The notes: a model not told the origin generated them from the letters alone. DNA of 50,510 nt from Brevirhabdus sp. (GCA_024637315.1 JAGXFH010000039.1:1-50510); one strand, 5' to 3'; positions 8,541-17,861 are shown, numbered from the stretch's first letter. A program made the numbers and translations.

Positions 8541-10052
8541 CTATGAATTGCCGCTGCGCGTGAACATTCCGGCATCCGCGGCGGCGCGGCGGATTGCATT
8601 CGATTTGTGAACGGTCTCTCGGTATTCCGCCTCGGGGTCGCTGTCGTAGACCACGCCACCCCCGGCCTGGATGTAAAGTTTTTCGTCCTTGAGCACGGCG
8701 GTGCGCAGCGCGATGCACATGTCCATGTCGCCGTTCGAGGCGAAATACCCGACGCCGCCGCCATAGACGCCGCGCTTTTCGGGTTCCAGCTCGTCGATGA
8801 TCTGCATCGCGCGGACCTTCGGCGCCCCGGAAACGGTGCCGGCGGGAAGGCCGGCGAGAAGCGCGGAAAGCGCGTCCTGATTTTCGGCCAGTTCGCCGAC
8901 CACGTTCGAGACGATATGCATGACGTGGCTGTAGCGCTCGATGATGAACTGTTCGGTCGGTCGCACGGTGCCGATCTTCGAGACCTTGCCGGTATCGTTG
9001 CGGCCAAGGTCAAGCAACATCAGGTGTTCGGCCAGTTCCTTTTGGTCGGCCAAAAGATCGGCCTCGTTCGCCTTGTCCTCGTCCGGGGTTGCGCCGCGTG
9101 GCCGGGTGCCGGCGATCGGGCGGATCGTGACCTCTTGGCCGAAGACGCGGACGAGGATCTCCGGGCTTGCGCCGATCACCTGATAGCTGCCGAAATTGAA
9201 GTAGAACATGAACGGCGACGGGTTGGTGCGGCGCAACGAGCGGTAGAGTGCGAAGGGCGGCAGCGCGAAGTCGAGCGACCAGCGTTGCGAGGGGACGACC
9301 TGAAAGATGTCGCCGGCGCGGATATAGTCCTTGGCCTTCTCGACAGCGGCCAGATAGTCTGCATGGCTGAAATTGCTGACCGGTTCGGCATCGGGCAGGG
9401 CCTCGCCCAGATCGTGGCTGGTATCCTTGGGCTGGCGTTCGAGATCGCGGACTGCGTCCATCACCCGTTCGGCGGCTTGGGCATAGGCCGCGCGGGCGGA
9501 CAGACCGGACTCGGTCCAGGCCGGGGAGACGACGATGACCTCGCCCTTGACGCCATCGAGGACCGCCACGACCGACGGCCGCAGGAGGACCGCGTCGGGC
9601 AGGCCGAGCGGGTCGGGATTCACATCCGGCAGGTCTTCGACGAGCCGGATCATGTCATAGCCGAGGTAACCGAACAGACCGGCGGCGGCGGCGGGCAGGT
9701 CGGCGGGCAAGTCGATATGGCTTTCGGTGATCAGCGCGCGCAGCGTGTCGAGCGGCGGGCCTGCGAGGTCCGCGAACGCGTCCGGATCGAACCGGGCGTC
9801 GCGGTTGATCTGCGATGTCCCGCCCTGGCATTTCCAGATCAGATCGGGCTTCATGCCGATGATCGAATAGCGCCCGCGCACCTCGCCGCCGGTCACGGAT
9901 TCCAGCATGAAGCTGTCGGTCCGCGCCTCGGTCAGTTTCAGCATCAGGGAAACCGGCGTGTCGAGATCGGCGGCCAGCCGAGTGTAGACGACCTGGTTCT
10001 CGCCCCGCAGGTAGCCGGACTGGAAGGCGTCAAGGGACGGTTGCAGGGACAT
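8541..10052 (-). CDS. trpE: Anthranilate synthase component I TrpE
   Basis: Makes anthranilate from chorismate using ammonia from TrpG; first committed step to tryptophan. The 503-residue protein has the N-terminal regulatory region with FMLESVTGGEVRGRYSIIG (the LLES-type tryptophan feedback site) and the chorismate-binding domain with SPFMFYFNFG, VSGAPKVRAMQIIDELEPEKRGVYGGGVGYF and IALRTAVL near the end. It starts six bases after the SurA/PpiD-like gene, so the two are probably one transcript. No leader peptide with Trp codons is seen in front of it, so classical trp attenuation is not apparent. Confidence 0.97.
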   Translation of the reverse strand: MSLQPSLDAFQSGYLRGENQVVYTRLAADLDTPVSLMLKLTEARTDSFMLESVTGGEVRGRYSIIGMKPDLIWKCQGGTSQINRDARFDPDAFADLAGPPLDTLRALITESHIDLPADLPAAAAGLFGYLGYDMIRLVEDLPDVNPDPLGLPDAVLLRPSVVAVLDGVKGEVIVVSPAWTESGLSARAAYAQAAERVMDAVRDLERQPKDTSHDLGEALPDAEPVSNFSHADYLAAVEKAKDYIRAGDIFQVVPSQRWSLDFALPPFALYRSLRRTNPSPFMFYFNFGSYQVIGASPEILVRVFGQEVTIRPIAGTRPRGATPDEDKANEADLLADQKELAEHLMLLDLGRNDTGKVSKIGTVRPTEQFIIERYSHVMHIVSNVVGELAENQDALSALLAGLPAGTVSGAPKVRAMQIIDELEPEKRGVYGGGVGYFASNGDMDMCIALRTAVLKDEKLYIQAGGGVVYDSDPEAEYRETVHKSNAIRRAAADAGMFTRSGNS

Positions 10053-10058
10053 CGGCTG

Positions 10059-11909
10059 CTACGGGAACTGGGCGTGGACCGCGTTGATCGCAGTCTGGTT
10101 CAGGGAAATTCCCGCCTGCGCTTCCATCGCGCGGCTGAACCCGTCGAGCAGGTCATTGGCGATGCCTTGCCGAGCGCCCTCGTTCAGCGCCTGGTGCAGG
10201 GCTTTTGCATCGGCATCTTCGGTATCGGCGGGCAGGACATCCGCAAGCTGGCCGATCAGCACACCGTCGGGCGCCTGCGCAACCACCGAGGCGCCGGGTT
10301 CGAGCTTGAACATTTCGGCGACGAAGTCCGGCGTCGCCTCTTCGATGAACGTGTCGCGGGTGATCCGGGTTTCGACGGTCACCGGCAGGCCGAGGCTGCT
10401 GAGCCGGGCACCGTTATCCAGCTGGGCTTTGATCTCGGCAGCCTGATCCTGCAAAAGCTCCCGAACCTTTGCGGCCTCCCATGCCGCGCGGACCTTCGGT
10501 TGCGCTGTGTCATAGGGTTCGGGGCGCGAGGGGATCACCTCGTTCAGGCGCAGCGCGAAGATGCCGCCATCGTCCAGTTGCACGATCTCGGGGAAATCCT
10601 GCATGGTGGCGGCTTCGGCGGCGGCCCTGAATTCCTCGTAGGCGGTCAGGCCATTCGACATATCGGGGGTCCATTCGACCTGGCCGAGTTGCATGTTTGT
10701 TTCGCTGGCAATCTCTTCCAGCGTCGCGCCGCCGGCCAGCAGGTCGTCGATGGCGTCGATGCGGTCGTCGATGATCCGGCGGGCGCGGTCCATGGTGAAA
10801 TCGTCTTTCAATTCGTCGCGGGCCTCCTCGAACGGCGTCACCTGGGCTGGCAGGATCGCATTGACGCGGAAGAGTGCGGGGCCGAGATCGGTTTGTACCG
10901 GGCCGGCGATACCGGGTCCGTCGAGCCCAAAGACCGCGTCGGCAGCCGGACCCAGATCGTCGCGCGACACATCGCCCATATCAACGTCGGGCAGCGTCAG
11001 GCCGCGTTCGTTCACAAGCTCTTCGAACGTCTTGGAACCGTCATTGATTGCAGACAGGGCGGCGGCCGCATCCGCTTCGTTTCCAAAGACCAGACGTTCG
11101 GCAAGGCGGCGTTCGGGCAGGTTGTACTGCTCGGCGCGCTCGTCATAGGCCGATTGCAGGGCCGCGTCATCAACCTCGACCTCATCCACGACGCGATCCG
11201 GCGAAAGCCAGACATAGGTGATGTCGCGCGCCTCGGGCAGCGCGAATTCGTCGGGCCGGGCGGCGTAGTAGGCTTGCAGATCCTGATCTGAAGGTTCGGG
11301 AAGGGCGGCGGTCAGCGCGCTGCGGTCAAGCTTGGTCCAGGAGAAATCGCGCTGCTCGCCGACATAAGCGACCAGCGTGTCGGCGAATCCGGCGGGCGCG
11401 GCGACACCGCCGGTGATCCCCGCTTGCAGGATGTTGCGGGCGACATCCATGCGCACATCCTCTTCGAACCGGGATGGCGTCAGGCCGGCGCGATCAAGGG
11501 TGAATTCATAGGCCTCGCGGTCGAAGCTGCCATTCAATCCCTGAAAGGCGGGTGTCGCCAGAACCTGACGTTGCACCTCGGCATCGCCGACGGAGATGCC
11601 TAGTCGTCGGGTCTCGTTCTCCAGGGCGGCGGCGGCGACGAGGCGTTGCAGCACGGCGCGGTCGACGCCGATCGATTGCGCCTGCGCCAGCGTGATGTTC
11701 TGGCCGGTCTGGGCCTGCAGGCTGCGCAATTCCTGTTCAAGTTCGCGGGCATAGCGGTTGACCTCGATCTCGGTGTCACCCACCGATCCGATCGACCGGA
11801 TATTACCGCCGAAATTGGTTGCCCCGAAACCCGCCAGTCCGATGATCAGCAGGACCAGAATGATCCAGACGACGATGTTCGACGCCTTCTTTTTCGCGCT
11901 TCTTGCCAT
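10059..11909 (-). CDS. Membrane-anchored SurA/PpiD-like peptidylprolyl isomerase
   Basis: Predicted periplasmic foldase, about 616 residues. A positively charged start (MARSAKKKASN) precedes a single membrane helix (IVVWIILVLLIIGLAGFGA, about residues 12-30). A SurA_N-type chaperone region follows (GSVGDTEIEVNRYARELEQELRSLQAQTG). A parvulin-like region lies around residues 240-360 (ERRLAERLVFGNEADAAAAL to LGPALFRVNAILP) and further helical segments continue to the C-terminus. Catalytic parvulin residues are hard to recognise, so the protein may be mainly a chaperone, as PpiD is. I prefer the ATG at 11909 to a TTG six bases upstream. PpiD proteins work at the Sec translocon; that role is inferred from the family. 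Confidence 0.85.
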   Translation of the reverse strand: MARSAKKKASNIVVWIILVLLIIGLAGFGATNFGGNIRSIGSVGDTEIEVNRYARELEQELRSLQAQTGQNITLAQAQSIGVDRAVLQRLVAAAALENETRRLGISVGDAEVQRQVLATPAFQGLNGSFDREAYEFTLDRAGLTPSRFEEDVRMDVARNILQAGITGGVAAPAGFADTLVAYVGEQRDFSWTKLDRSALTAALPEPSDQDLQAYYAARPDEFALPEARDITYVWLSPDRVVDEVEVDDAALQSAYDERAEQYNLPERRLAERLVFGNEADAAAALSAINDGSKTFEELVNERGLTLPDVDMGDVSRDDLGPAADAVFGLDGPGIAGPVQTDLGPALFRVNAILPAQVTPFEEARDELKDDFTMDRARRIIDDRIDAIDDLLAGGATLEEIASETNMQLGQVEWTPDMSNGLTAYEEFRAAAEAATMQDFPEIVQLDDGGIFALRLNEVIPSRPEPYDTAQPKVRAAWEAAKVRELLQDQAAEIKAQLDNGARLSSLGLPVTVETRITRDTFIEEATPDFVAEMFKLEPGASVVAQAPDGVLIGQLADVLPADTEDADAKALHQALNEGARQGIANDLLDGFSRAMEAQAGISLNQTAINAVHAQFP

Positions 11910-11969
11910 TCCCAAGCCCCGTGGTTTTTCCGCCCCGATGTCTAGGCGCGATGGGTCAGCAGCGCAAGG

Positions 11970-13148
11970 TCACAGCGCGAGGTTTTCGAGCCGGTCGAAC
12001 AGCGTTCCGACGCCCGCCCGGTCGATATTGGCATAGGCGATGCGCAACTCTCGCTGGCCGCGCGGATCCTCGGGCGGGGTAAAGAAGGTGGCGGGCAACA
12101 GCAGGACACCGGCCTCGGCGACGAGCCGGCGTGCAAGATCGTCGGACCCGATGTCGAACGGATGCTCGACATAGGCGAAGAAGCCGCCGATGCCGCGCAG
12201 TTTCCAGCCTTCGAGGCGGTGAAACCCCTCGGACATTGCCGCACGGCGGTCGAGGATTTCGGCGCGCTCGCCGGCCAGCCAGCCGGCCATGTTCCGCATC
12301 CCCCAAAGTGCCGCGCGCTGGCCGATCTGGTTCGGGCAGATGGTGACGGTGTCGATGTATTTCTCGACCTCGGCCAGCCGGCTTGCGCTGGCCGTCAGGG
12401 TGCCAACGCGGTGGCCGGTCAGGCGGTAGGCCTTGGAGAACGAGTAAAGCTGGATCAGTGTCTCGGCCCAGTGGGGATCGGTGAACAGGTCCTGCGGCGC
12501 GCCCTCGCGGCTGTCGAAGTCGCGGTAGGTTTCATCGACGACAAGCGCGATGTTCTCGCGCTGCGCCAGTTCGTAGAAGGCGCGGACCAGATCGGCGGGA
12601 TATTCGACGCCGCCGGGATTGTTCGGAGTGACCAGCACGATCGCACGGGTGCGCGGTGTGATCAGTGCCTCGGCCACCGCCGGGTCGGGCAGCAGGTCCT
12701 CGCCGGTGGGCAGCGGAACGGCTTCGACGCCTTGCATGGTCAGGTGCATTTTATGATTGAAATACCAAGGCGTTGGCAGAATGACTTCATCTCCCTGCGC
12801 GGCCAGGGTGGTGATCACCGAGGTGAATGCCTGATTGCAGCCAGAGGTGATCGCGACCTGATCGGCAGTGATCGTGCCGGCATAGAGCGCAGAGGTCTGC
12901 GTGGCCACCTCGGCCCGCAATTCGGCCAGTCCAAGATCGGCGCCGTAAAGATGCGCCGCCGGGTCATTCAGCACGATATCGGCAATCGCCTTCAGCATGT
13001 TCTTGGGTGGCGGCAGCGCCGGGGCCGCCTGGCTGACATTGATCAGCGGCCGGTCGGACGGGAAGGTCACGCCCTCGAGCCAGCGGTAAGCCTCCATCAC
13101 CGGCGGCGCGAACGTGTTTCGAATGTGAGGGTTCAGCGGGGTCGACAT
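11970..13148 (-). CDS. Class I/II PLP-dependent aminotransferase
   Basis: Fold type I aminotransferase of 392 residues. It shows the substrate-side region (INVSQAAPALPPP), the cofactor region AITSGCNQAFTSV, the VTPNNPGG motif, the Asp/Tyr pair in LVVDETYRDF, the PLP lysine in LYSFSKAYRLTGHRVG (about residue 240) and the terminal Arg region (ELRIAYANID). The amino-acid substrate cannot be read from sequence; aspartate- or aromatic-type activity is possible. It begins three bases after the gpt stop and ends 60 bases before the foldase gene, so it probably belongs to a fabI-gpt-aminotransferase transcript. Confidence 0.9.
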   Translation of the reverse strand: MSTPLNPHIRNTFAPPVMEAYRWLEGVTFPSDRPLINVSQAAPALPPPKNMLKAIADIVLNDPAAHLYGADLGLAELRAEVATQTSALYAGTITADQVAITSGCNQAFTSVITTLAAQGDEVILPTPWYFNHKMHLTMQGVEAVPLPTGEDLLPDPAVAEALITPRTRAIVLVTPNNPGGVEYPADLVRAFYELAQRENIALVVDETYRDFDSREGAPQDLFTDPHWAETLIQLYSFSKAYRLTGHRVGTLTASASRLAEVEKYIDTVTICPNQIGQRAALWGMRNMAGWLAGERAEILDRRAAMSEGFHRLEGWKLRGIGGFFAYVEHPFDIGSDDLARRLVAEAGVLLLPATFFTPPEDPRGQRELRIAYANIDRAGVGTLFDRLENLAL

Positions 13149-13151
13149 GCT

Positions 13152-13655
13152 TCAATCTTTGCCGCGATAGGGCTCGACATATTGCAGGGCCATGTCCCAC
13201 GGAAAGAAGATCCAGGTGTCCTGACTGACTTCTGTTATGAACGTATCGACCATCGGACGGCCAGAGGGCTTGGCATAGACGGTGGCGAAATGCGCCTTGG
13301 GGTAAAGCTTTCGCACCAGTTCCAGTGTCTTGCCTGTATCGACCAGGTCGTCGATCACCAGAATTCCGGTGCCGTCGCCCATCATCTCGGCATCGGGGGC
13401 CTTGAGGACCGTCGCGTCGGTCTGGTCCTGGTGGTCATAGGATTTCACGCTGATCGTGTCGACGGTGCGGATATCAAGCTCGCGCGCGGCGATCATCGCC
13501 GGGGCCATGCCGCCACGGGTGATCGCCACGACGGCCTTCCAGGCACCGTTATCGGGCCCGTGGCCGTCCAGCCGCCATGCCAAGGCGCGGCTGTCGCGGT
13601 GGATCTGGTCCCAGCTTACATGAAAGCCCTTTTCGTGCGGCAGACGATCAGTCAT
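13152..13655 (-). CDS. gpt: Xanthine phosphoribosyltransferase (Gpt type)
   Basis: Purine salvage enzyme converting xanthine or guanine plus PRPP to the nucleotide. It is a type I phosphoribosyltransferase of 167 residues with the PRPP motif [13 protein letters not shown] (about residues 98-110) and the C-terminal hood [17 protein letters not shown] typical of the E. coli Gpt branch. I chose the ATG at 13655, which overlaps the fabI 3' end by eight bases; a TTG nine bases upstream is the alternative. The overlap implies translational coupling to fabI. Confidence 0.92.
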   Translation of the reverse strand: MTDRLPHEKGFHVSWDQIHRDSRALAWRLDGHGPDNGAWKAVVAITRGGMAPAMIAARELDIRTVDTISVKSYDHQDQTDATVLKAPDAEMMGDGTGILVIDDLVDTGKTLELVRKLYPKAHFATVYAKPSGRPMVDTFITEVSQDTWIFFPWDMALQYVEPYRGKD

Positions 13656-14466
13656 TGTTGCCAACCTTGGTAATGTCGGGGGCGTCGACGGCCTTCATGC
13701 CCACGGCGTGATAGCCCGCATCCACATGCAGGACCTCGCCAGTCACGCCCGACCCCAGATCGGACAGCAGATAAAGCGCCGAACGACCGACATCGTCGAT
13801 CGTCACGTTCCGGCGAAGCGGCGAATTGTATTCGTTCCACTTCATGATGTAGCGAAAATCGCCGATCCCCGAGGCGGCCAGCGTCTTGATCGGGCCGGCG
13901 GAAATCGCGTTGCAGCGGATGCCGTCCTTGCCCAGATCCTCGGCGATGTAGCGCACCGAGGCTTCCAGCGCGGCCTTGGCAAGGCCCATCACGTTGTAAT
14001 GCGGCATGACCTTTTCGGCGCCGTAATAGGTCAGCGTCAGCAGTGATCCGCCAGGGTTCATCATCGCCGCGGCGCGCTGGCAGACAGCGGTGAAGGAATA
14101 GACCGAGATGTCCATCGTCATGCTGAAATTCTCGCGGCTGGTGTCGACGTAGCGACCCCGAAGTTCTTTTTTGTCAGAAAAACCAACGGCATGAACGGCG
14201 AAGTCAAGGCTGCCCCACTCGGATTTCAGCGACTCGAACAAAGAGTCCATCGACGCCTCGTCGGCGACATCGCATTCCAGCACCAGTTTCGAACCAAGCT
14301 GCGCGGCCAGCGGATCGACGCGCTTCTTCAACTGCTCTCCTTGATATGAAAACGCCAGTTCCGCCCCGGCATCGCCGCAGGCCTTGGCAATGCCCCACGC
14401 GATTGACTTGTCATTCGCAAGGCCCATGATCAGCCCGCGCTTGCCCTTCATCAGGTTTGTTGACAT
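13648..14466 (-). CDS. fabI: Enoyl-ACP reductase [NADH] FabI
   Basis: Last reductive step of type II fatty-acid elongation. The 272-residue short-chain reductase has the FabI nucleotide site [15 protein letters not shown] and the catalytic region [24 protein letters not shown] with Tyr-x6-Lys. [15 protein letters not shown] and [11 protein letters not shown] near the C-terminus are also FabI hallmarks. I chose the ATG at 14466, preceded by AAGGGGCG; a GTG 18 bases upstream is less likely. It is divergent from pdxH across about 120 bases. FabI is the target of triclosan and isoniazid-like inhibitors in other bacteria. Confidence 0.97.
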   Translation of the reverse strand: MSTNLMKGKRGLIMGLANDKSIAWGIAKACGDAGAELAFSYQGEQLKKRVDPLAAQLGSKLVLECDVADEASMDSLFESLKSEWGSLDFAVHAVGFSDKKELRGRYVDTSRENFSMTMDISVYSFTAVCQRAAAMMNPGGSLLTLTYYGAEKVMPHYNVMGLAKAALEASVRYIAEDLGKDGIRCNAISAGPIKTLAASGIGDFRYIMKWNEYNSPLRRNVTIDDVGRSALYLLSDLGSGVTGEVLHVDAGYHAVGMKAVDAPDITKVGNND

Positions 14467-14589
14467 TTCGCGCCCCTTGTCCACCTTTTGTTTGTTGACA
14501 ACGGTTTATGCCAAAGCCGGGGGTGCATCAAGGAAAACGCTTGCTGTCGGCAGAGGTAATGGCGGTGCGTCGGCGGAAAGGGGACCGGA

Positions 14590-15195
14590 ATGAGCGATAG
14601 AAGCGGCAAATTCGCGGGCGAGGATCCGTTCGAGATATCTCGGCGCTGGCTGGCCGAAGCCGAGGCGCTGGAACCCAGCGACGCCAACGCAATGGCGTTG
14701 TCGACCGTTGACGCGGACGGCCTGCCCAACACCCGCATCGTCCTGCTCAAGGCGATCGAGGCGGACAGTTTTGCGTTCTTCACCAATTACGAAAGCGCCA
14801 AGGGTCAGGAGATAGCGGCGACCGGAAAGGCCTCTTTCGTGCTGCACTGGAAATCGCTGGCGCGGCAGATCAGGGTGCGGGGCGCGATCAGCAGGGTAAG
14901 CGCCGAAGAGTCGGATACCTATTATGCGACCCGGCCCCTTGGCAGCCGGATCGGGGCCTGGGCCTCGCAGCAATCGCGGCCGCTGGCATCGCGCGGGGCG
15001 TTGCTGCGTGCAGTCGCGGTCGAGACGGCCAAGCACGGCACCGCGCCGAAAAGGCCACAGCATTGGGGCGGATTCAGGATCGTTCCGCAGGAAATCGAGT
15101 TCTGGGCAGCCGGTGAGTTTCGCCTTCACAACCGCTTTCGCTGGACCCGCAAAAGCCCCGCGGAGGCTTGGCATATCGAGCGTCTGAACCCCTGA
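14590..15195 (+). CDS. pdxH: Pyridoxamine 5'-phosphate oxidase PdxH
   Basis: FMN-dependent oxidase that makes the cofactor pyridoxal phosphate. The 201 residues show the family order: [27 protein letters not shown] (FMN/substrate strand), [44 protein letters not shown] and the C-terminal [26 protein letters not shown] with RLNP at the end. It is divergent from fabI. The cofactor it produces is needed by the aminotransferase encoded nearby, though no regulatory link is visible. Confidence 0.97.
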   Translation: MSDRSGKFAGEDPFEISRRWLAEAEALEPSDANAMALSTVDADGLPNTRIVLLKAIEADSFAFFTNYESAKGQEIAATGKASFVLHWKSLARQIRVRGAISRVSAEESDTYYATRPLGSRIGAWASQQSRPLASRGALLRAVAVETAKHGTAPKRPQHWGGFRIVPQEIEFWAAGEFRLHNRFRWTRKSPAEAWHIERLNP

Positions 15196-15313
15196 ATCCC
15201 GCGCCGCGCGAGCGGCGCTGACCCGCAAGTATCTCAATTTTGTGCTTGAACCCGGCGCAGTGTTGGCACACCACTGTGGCGGGGTTGGAACACTGAATCT
15301 CTATGTGGAGACC

Positions 15314-15838
15314 ATGGAAAACAAAGGTGACGTGAGCCGGATCGTTGGCCATGTGAAATGGTTTGATCTAGTCAAGGGATTCGGTTTTGTCGTGTCTGAA
15401 GAGGGCGGGCCGGACATTCTGCTGCATGCGAACGTATTGCGGAATTTCGGTCAGGGGTCGATCGCCGACAATGCCGGTATCGAGATCAGCGTGCAGGAAA
15501 CCCCGCGCGGCGTGCAGGCATTGGAGATCTTCAACATCACGCCGCCGAAAATCGATCCGTCGGCACCCGGCGCGATGATGGACGGCTGCGAGGTGATCGA
15601 CGACGCTGATGCGCCGTTGCAGCCGGGCCGGGTGAAATGGTTCGACAAATCCAAGGGTTTCGGCTTTGCCAATGTCTTTGGAAGCGATGAGGATATTTTT
15701 GTTCATATCGAGGTTTTGCGCCGTTCGGGCTTTGCCGATTTGCAACCGGGTGAGGCGGTCGGCCTCAAGGTGGTTGAAGGCAAGCGCGGGCGGATGGCAT
15801 CCTCGGTCGTATCATGGGATTCGGCCACAAGGAAATGA
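15314..15838 (+). CDS. Double cold-shock-domain protein
   Basis: Predicted RNA/single-stranded-DNA-binding protein of 174 residues with two cold-shock domains. The first has VGHVKWFDLVKGFGFVVSE and DILLHANVLRNFG (about residues 12-50); the second has GRVKWFDKSKGFGFANVF and DIFVHIEVLRRSGF (about residues 105-140). Both keep the RNP1 (KGFGF) and RNP2-like (D-I-hydrophobic-hydrophobic-H) motifs, and an acidic linker joins them. Most cold-shock proteins are single domains of about 70 residues; this tandem form is common in alphaproteobacteria. I chose the ATG at 15314 with GGAG three bases before it; an in-frame GTG at 15332 is possible. Its TGA overlaps the next gene's ATG. Confidence 0.9.
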   Translation: MENKGDVSRIVGHVKWFDLVKGFGFVVSEEGGPDILLHANVLRNFGQGSIADNAGIEISVQETPRGVQALEIFNITPPKIDPSAPGAMMDGCEVIDDADAPLQPGRVKWFDKSKGFGFANVFGSDEDIFVHIEVLRRSGFADLQPGEAVGLKVVEGKRGRMASSVVSWDSATRK

Positions 15839-16320
15839 TCCTTTCGCTTGCGCCATTTGCGCTTGGCCTGCTGGCCGCAATCGGGATGGCGGGCACCGCT
15901 CATGCCGGGTGCAGCGATGCGCAGGTCGAGTTGCGCGGCGATTGGGGCCAGGCGCGGTTCAGTGTCGAGATTGCCGAAGATCCGGCAACGCGGGCACAGG
16001 GCCTGATGCACCGCGAAACGCTGCCGGCCAGCGCCGGCATGCTGTTTGTCTACGAAAAGCCGCAGCGCGCGACGTTCTGGATGAAGAACACTTTGATCCC
16101 GCTGGACATGATCTTCATTGATCCGACAGGCACGGTGACACAGGTGCATGCGAACGCGGTGCCGCTGGACCTGACTGGCATTGATGGCGGCGACGGCGTG
16201 ATCGCCGTGCTCGAGATCAATGGAGGCCTTGCTCGTGCGCTGGGCATCGACGCGGGCAGCGAGGTTCGGCATCCAAGTTTCGACGATGCGGTAGCGGCTT
16301 GGCCCTGCGCCGATCCATGA
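15835..16320 (+). CDS. DUF192 family secreted protein
   Basis: A 161-residue protein with a clear signal peptide (ILSLAPFALGLLAAIGMAGTAHA, cleavage before GCSD). The DUF192 fold follows: FSVEIAEDPATRAQGLMHRETLPASAGMLF, FWMKNTLIPLDMIFID and GVIAVLEINGG are family signatures. The function of DUF192 is not established. I chose the ATG at 15835 because it forms an ATGA overlap with the cold-shock gene stop and AAGGAA lies just upstream; an earlier ATG at 15814 would lack a clean signal peptide start. Its own stop overlaps the next gene by four bases. Confidence 0.88.
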   Translation: MILSLAPFALGLLAAIGMAGTAHAGCSDAQVELRGDWGQARFSVEIAEDPATRAQGLMHRETLPASAGMLFVYEKPQRATFWMKNTLIPLDMIFIDPTGTVTQVHANAVPLDLTGIDGGDGVIAVLEINGGLARALGIDAGSEVRHPSFDDAVAAWPCADP

Positions 16321-17411
16321 CGACCCGCCTGATCCTGCATGTCGGGTCGCACAAGACCGGCACCACCGCCATTCAGCAGGCGCTGTTCCAGCATCGCGAC
16401 GCGTTCGCCGCCAAGGGCATCCTCTACGATACCGGCCATCGTTTCTTTCGCGGCCCGAAGACTGCGCAACACGGCGTCGCCCATGCGCTGGCGCGCAACG
16501 GCCCTGCCGATCGGGCATTGTTGCAGAAATATCGGGCGGCGCTGATCGACCATGCGCGCGACGCCGAACTGATCGTCATCAGCGCCGAACCGTTCTTTCG
16601 GCATTTCGACGCGAAATCCACGGCCCCAGACCGGGTCGGCAAGCGGGCGGCCTATCTGACGCGGGTCGCCGACTATTTCGCTGACTTCGACGTCGAAGTA
16701 TCGATCTATCTCAGGCGGCCCGACACATTCGCGGTGTCGCATTACAAGGAAAACCTTGTCCGCACCCGAACGGCCCTTTCATTTGCCGACTACATCGCCG
16801 AGCGCGCCGACGAGTTTTGCTATGCCGCCCGGCTGGCCCCGTTCGAACGCTGTTTCACCAAAGTGACGGTGCGAAGCTACGAAGACACCGTCCGCCGCGG
16901 ATTGGTGCGGGGGTTCTTCGAGGATCACCGATTGCCGTTGTCAGCCGATTTCACCGAGCAACGCACCCGCGGCGGCATCAGCGCGGTTGCCGCCTTGTGG
17001 CTGGCGGCGGTCAAATCGGGCGGCGACATATCCCCGGGCGATCTCAAGCAGCGCTGGGACTTCCTGCTGTCCAACGAGGCGCGGCAGCTGATGGCGGATC
17101 CGCCCGGCACCGATCTTTGGCGCGATGCCGATCAGCGGCGGGTCTTCATCGACGCGGCGCTGGCCGGGTTCGACCGCGCCGATTTCTGGCACCTGCCGAC
17201 AGAGGCGGTGCGCCAGCCCGACTGGAACGACGCCGATCAGGCCGCGGCGGAACGGGTCTACCGGCAGTGGTTGCAACGCAACATGGCCCGGCTGCGGTCG
17301 CGCCAGGTCTTGGGGGCGGCCCCTTACCGAGCCGACAGTACCTTGCCGCCGCTTCGGTTCTGGTTGATGCAGCGGTATTTCGAGCTGCGCGGCCTGATCT
17401 TGCGCCGGTAG
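16317..17411 (+). CDS. Sulfotransferase-like protein
   Basis: About 364 residues. The N-terminus LILHVGSHKTGTTAIQQAL (residues ~4-22) resembles the PAPS-binding P-loop of sulfotransferases. VSIYLRRPDTFAVSHYKENL (about residues 128-147) resembles the 3'-phosphate-binding region with its Arg and Ser. The rest is poorly conserved. A carbohydrate or other acceptor cannot be named. It starts at an ATGA overlap with the DUF192 gene, making cold-shock, DUF192 and this gene one coupled unit. The tRNA-Pro gene begins 42 bases after its stop. Confidence 0.72.
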   Translation: MTTRLILHVGSHKTGTTAIQQALFQHRDAFAAKGILYDTGHRFFRGPKTAQHGVAHALARNGPADRALLQKYRAALIDHARDAELIVISAEPFFRHFDAKSTAPDRVGKRAAYLTRVADYFADFDVEVSIYLRRPDTFAVSHYKENLVRTRTALSFADYIAERADEFCYAARLAPFERCFTKVTVRSYEDTVRRGLVRGFFEDHRLPLSADFTEQRTRGGISAVAALWLAAVKSGGDISPGDLKQRWDFLLSNEARQLMADPPGTDLWRDADQRRVFIDAALAGFDRADFWHLPTEAVRQPDWNDADQAAAERVYRQWLQRNMARLRSRQVLGAAPYRADSTLPPLRFWLMQRYFELRGLILRR

Positions 17412-17453
17412 GGGCTTTTCTTTGCAGCGAACACCAATTATGCAAGCCCCTGT

Positions 17454-17530
17454 CGGGGCGTAGCGCAGCCTGGTAGCGCATCTGTTTTGGGAACAGAGGG
17501 TCGGGAGTTCGAATCTCTCCGCCCCGACCA
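17454..17530 (+). tRNA. tRNA-Pro(UGG)
   Basis: A 77-nucleotide cloverleaf with the 3' CCA encoded. The acceptor stem pairs CGGGGCG (17454-17460) with CGCCCCG (17520-17526), followed by A and CCA. The anticodon stem TCTGT/ACAGA encloses the loop TTTGGGA, giving anticodon TGG at 17488-17490. The T arm contains GTTCGAATC. tRNA genes are common integration sites, but no duplicated 3' end or integrase is seen nearby. Confidence 0.97.
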
Positions 17531-17583
17531 TCAGCGAGGTACATGAGTGTTCTGATCCGCTTCTTCTTGTCATTCCTGTTTGG

Positions 17584-17641
17584 GCTTGCCATCCGGTAAT
17601 CTTGCCGGCCCGTGTCGGCTTGCCATCGGCAATCATGCCGG
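17584..17641 (+). repeat. Imperfect direct repeat, two units of about 25 bases
   Basis: GCTTGCCATC followed by CGGTAATCTTGCCGG at 17584-17608 recurs as GCTTGCCATC followed by GGCAATCATGCCGG at 17618-17641. The units differ at a few positions and are separated by nine bases. No function is evident. Confidence 0.6.
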
Positions 17642-17852
17642 AAAGATCAATTCCGAAGCCTACGGGATTCACCGATGTTGCGAAAGCCGATTGCAGCGTG
17701 TCGGGTTGGCCGGATCAGCCGTGCCTGACCGGCGGTGCAAAAGAAAAGCGGCGGCGAGCCGGGCAATCCCGCAATTCGCTGTTTTGGCAATTTTCCGGGT
17801 ATTGTGACATTTCTTCCTTAGTCAGTTTTCCTGTTCTCCTAACTGCACCGCC

Positions 17853-17861
17853 TGTGGATAA
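17853..17861 (-). promoter_or_regulatory. DnaA box (TTATCCACA) upstream of nrdJ
   Basis: The plus strand reads TGTGGATAA, the exact reverse complement of the consensus DnaA box TTATCCACA. It lies 438 bases before the nrdJ start. A second, near-consensus copy lies 152 bases downstream in the same orientation. Confidence 0.55.

Noticed and set aside
9900-10060. Classical trp attenuator before trpE
   Set aside because: trpE starts six bases after the preceding gene and no short frame with tandem Trp codons is present.
8607-11291. A continuous open frame of about 890 codons on the plus strand opposite trpE and the foldase gene
   Set aside because: Both minus-strand genes are clear by motif content; the plus-strand frame is open only because of GC-biased third codon positions and encodes no recognisable domain.
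12162-13673. A 503-codon plus-strand open frame opposite the aminotransferase and gpt
   Set aside because: It mirrors codon structure of two certain genes and has low-complexity His/Arg/Gln-rich content typical of antisense shadows.
15250-15313. Sigma-54 promoter (TTGGCAC...) before the cold-shock gene
   Set aside because: The TGGCAC element has no GC element at the required -12 distance.
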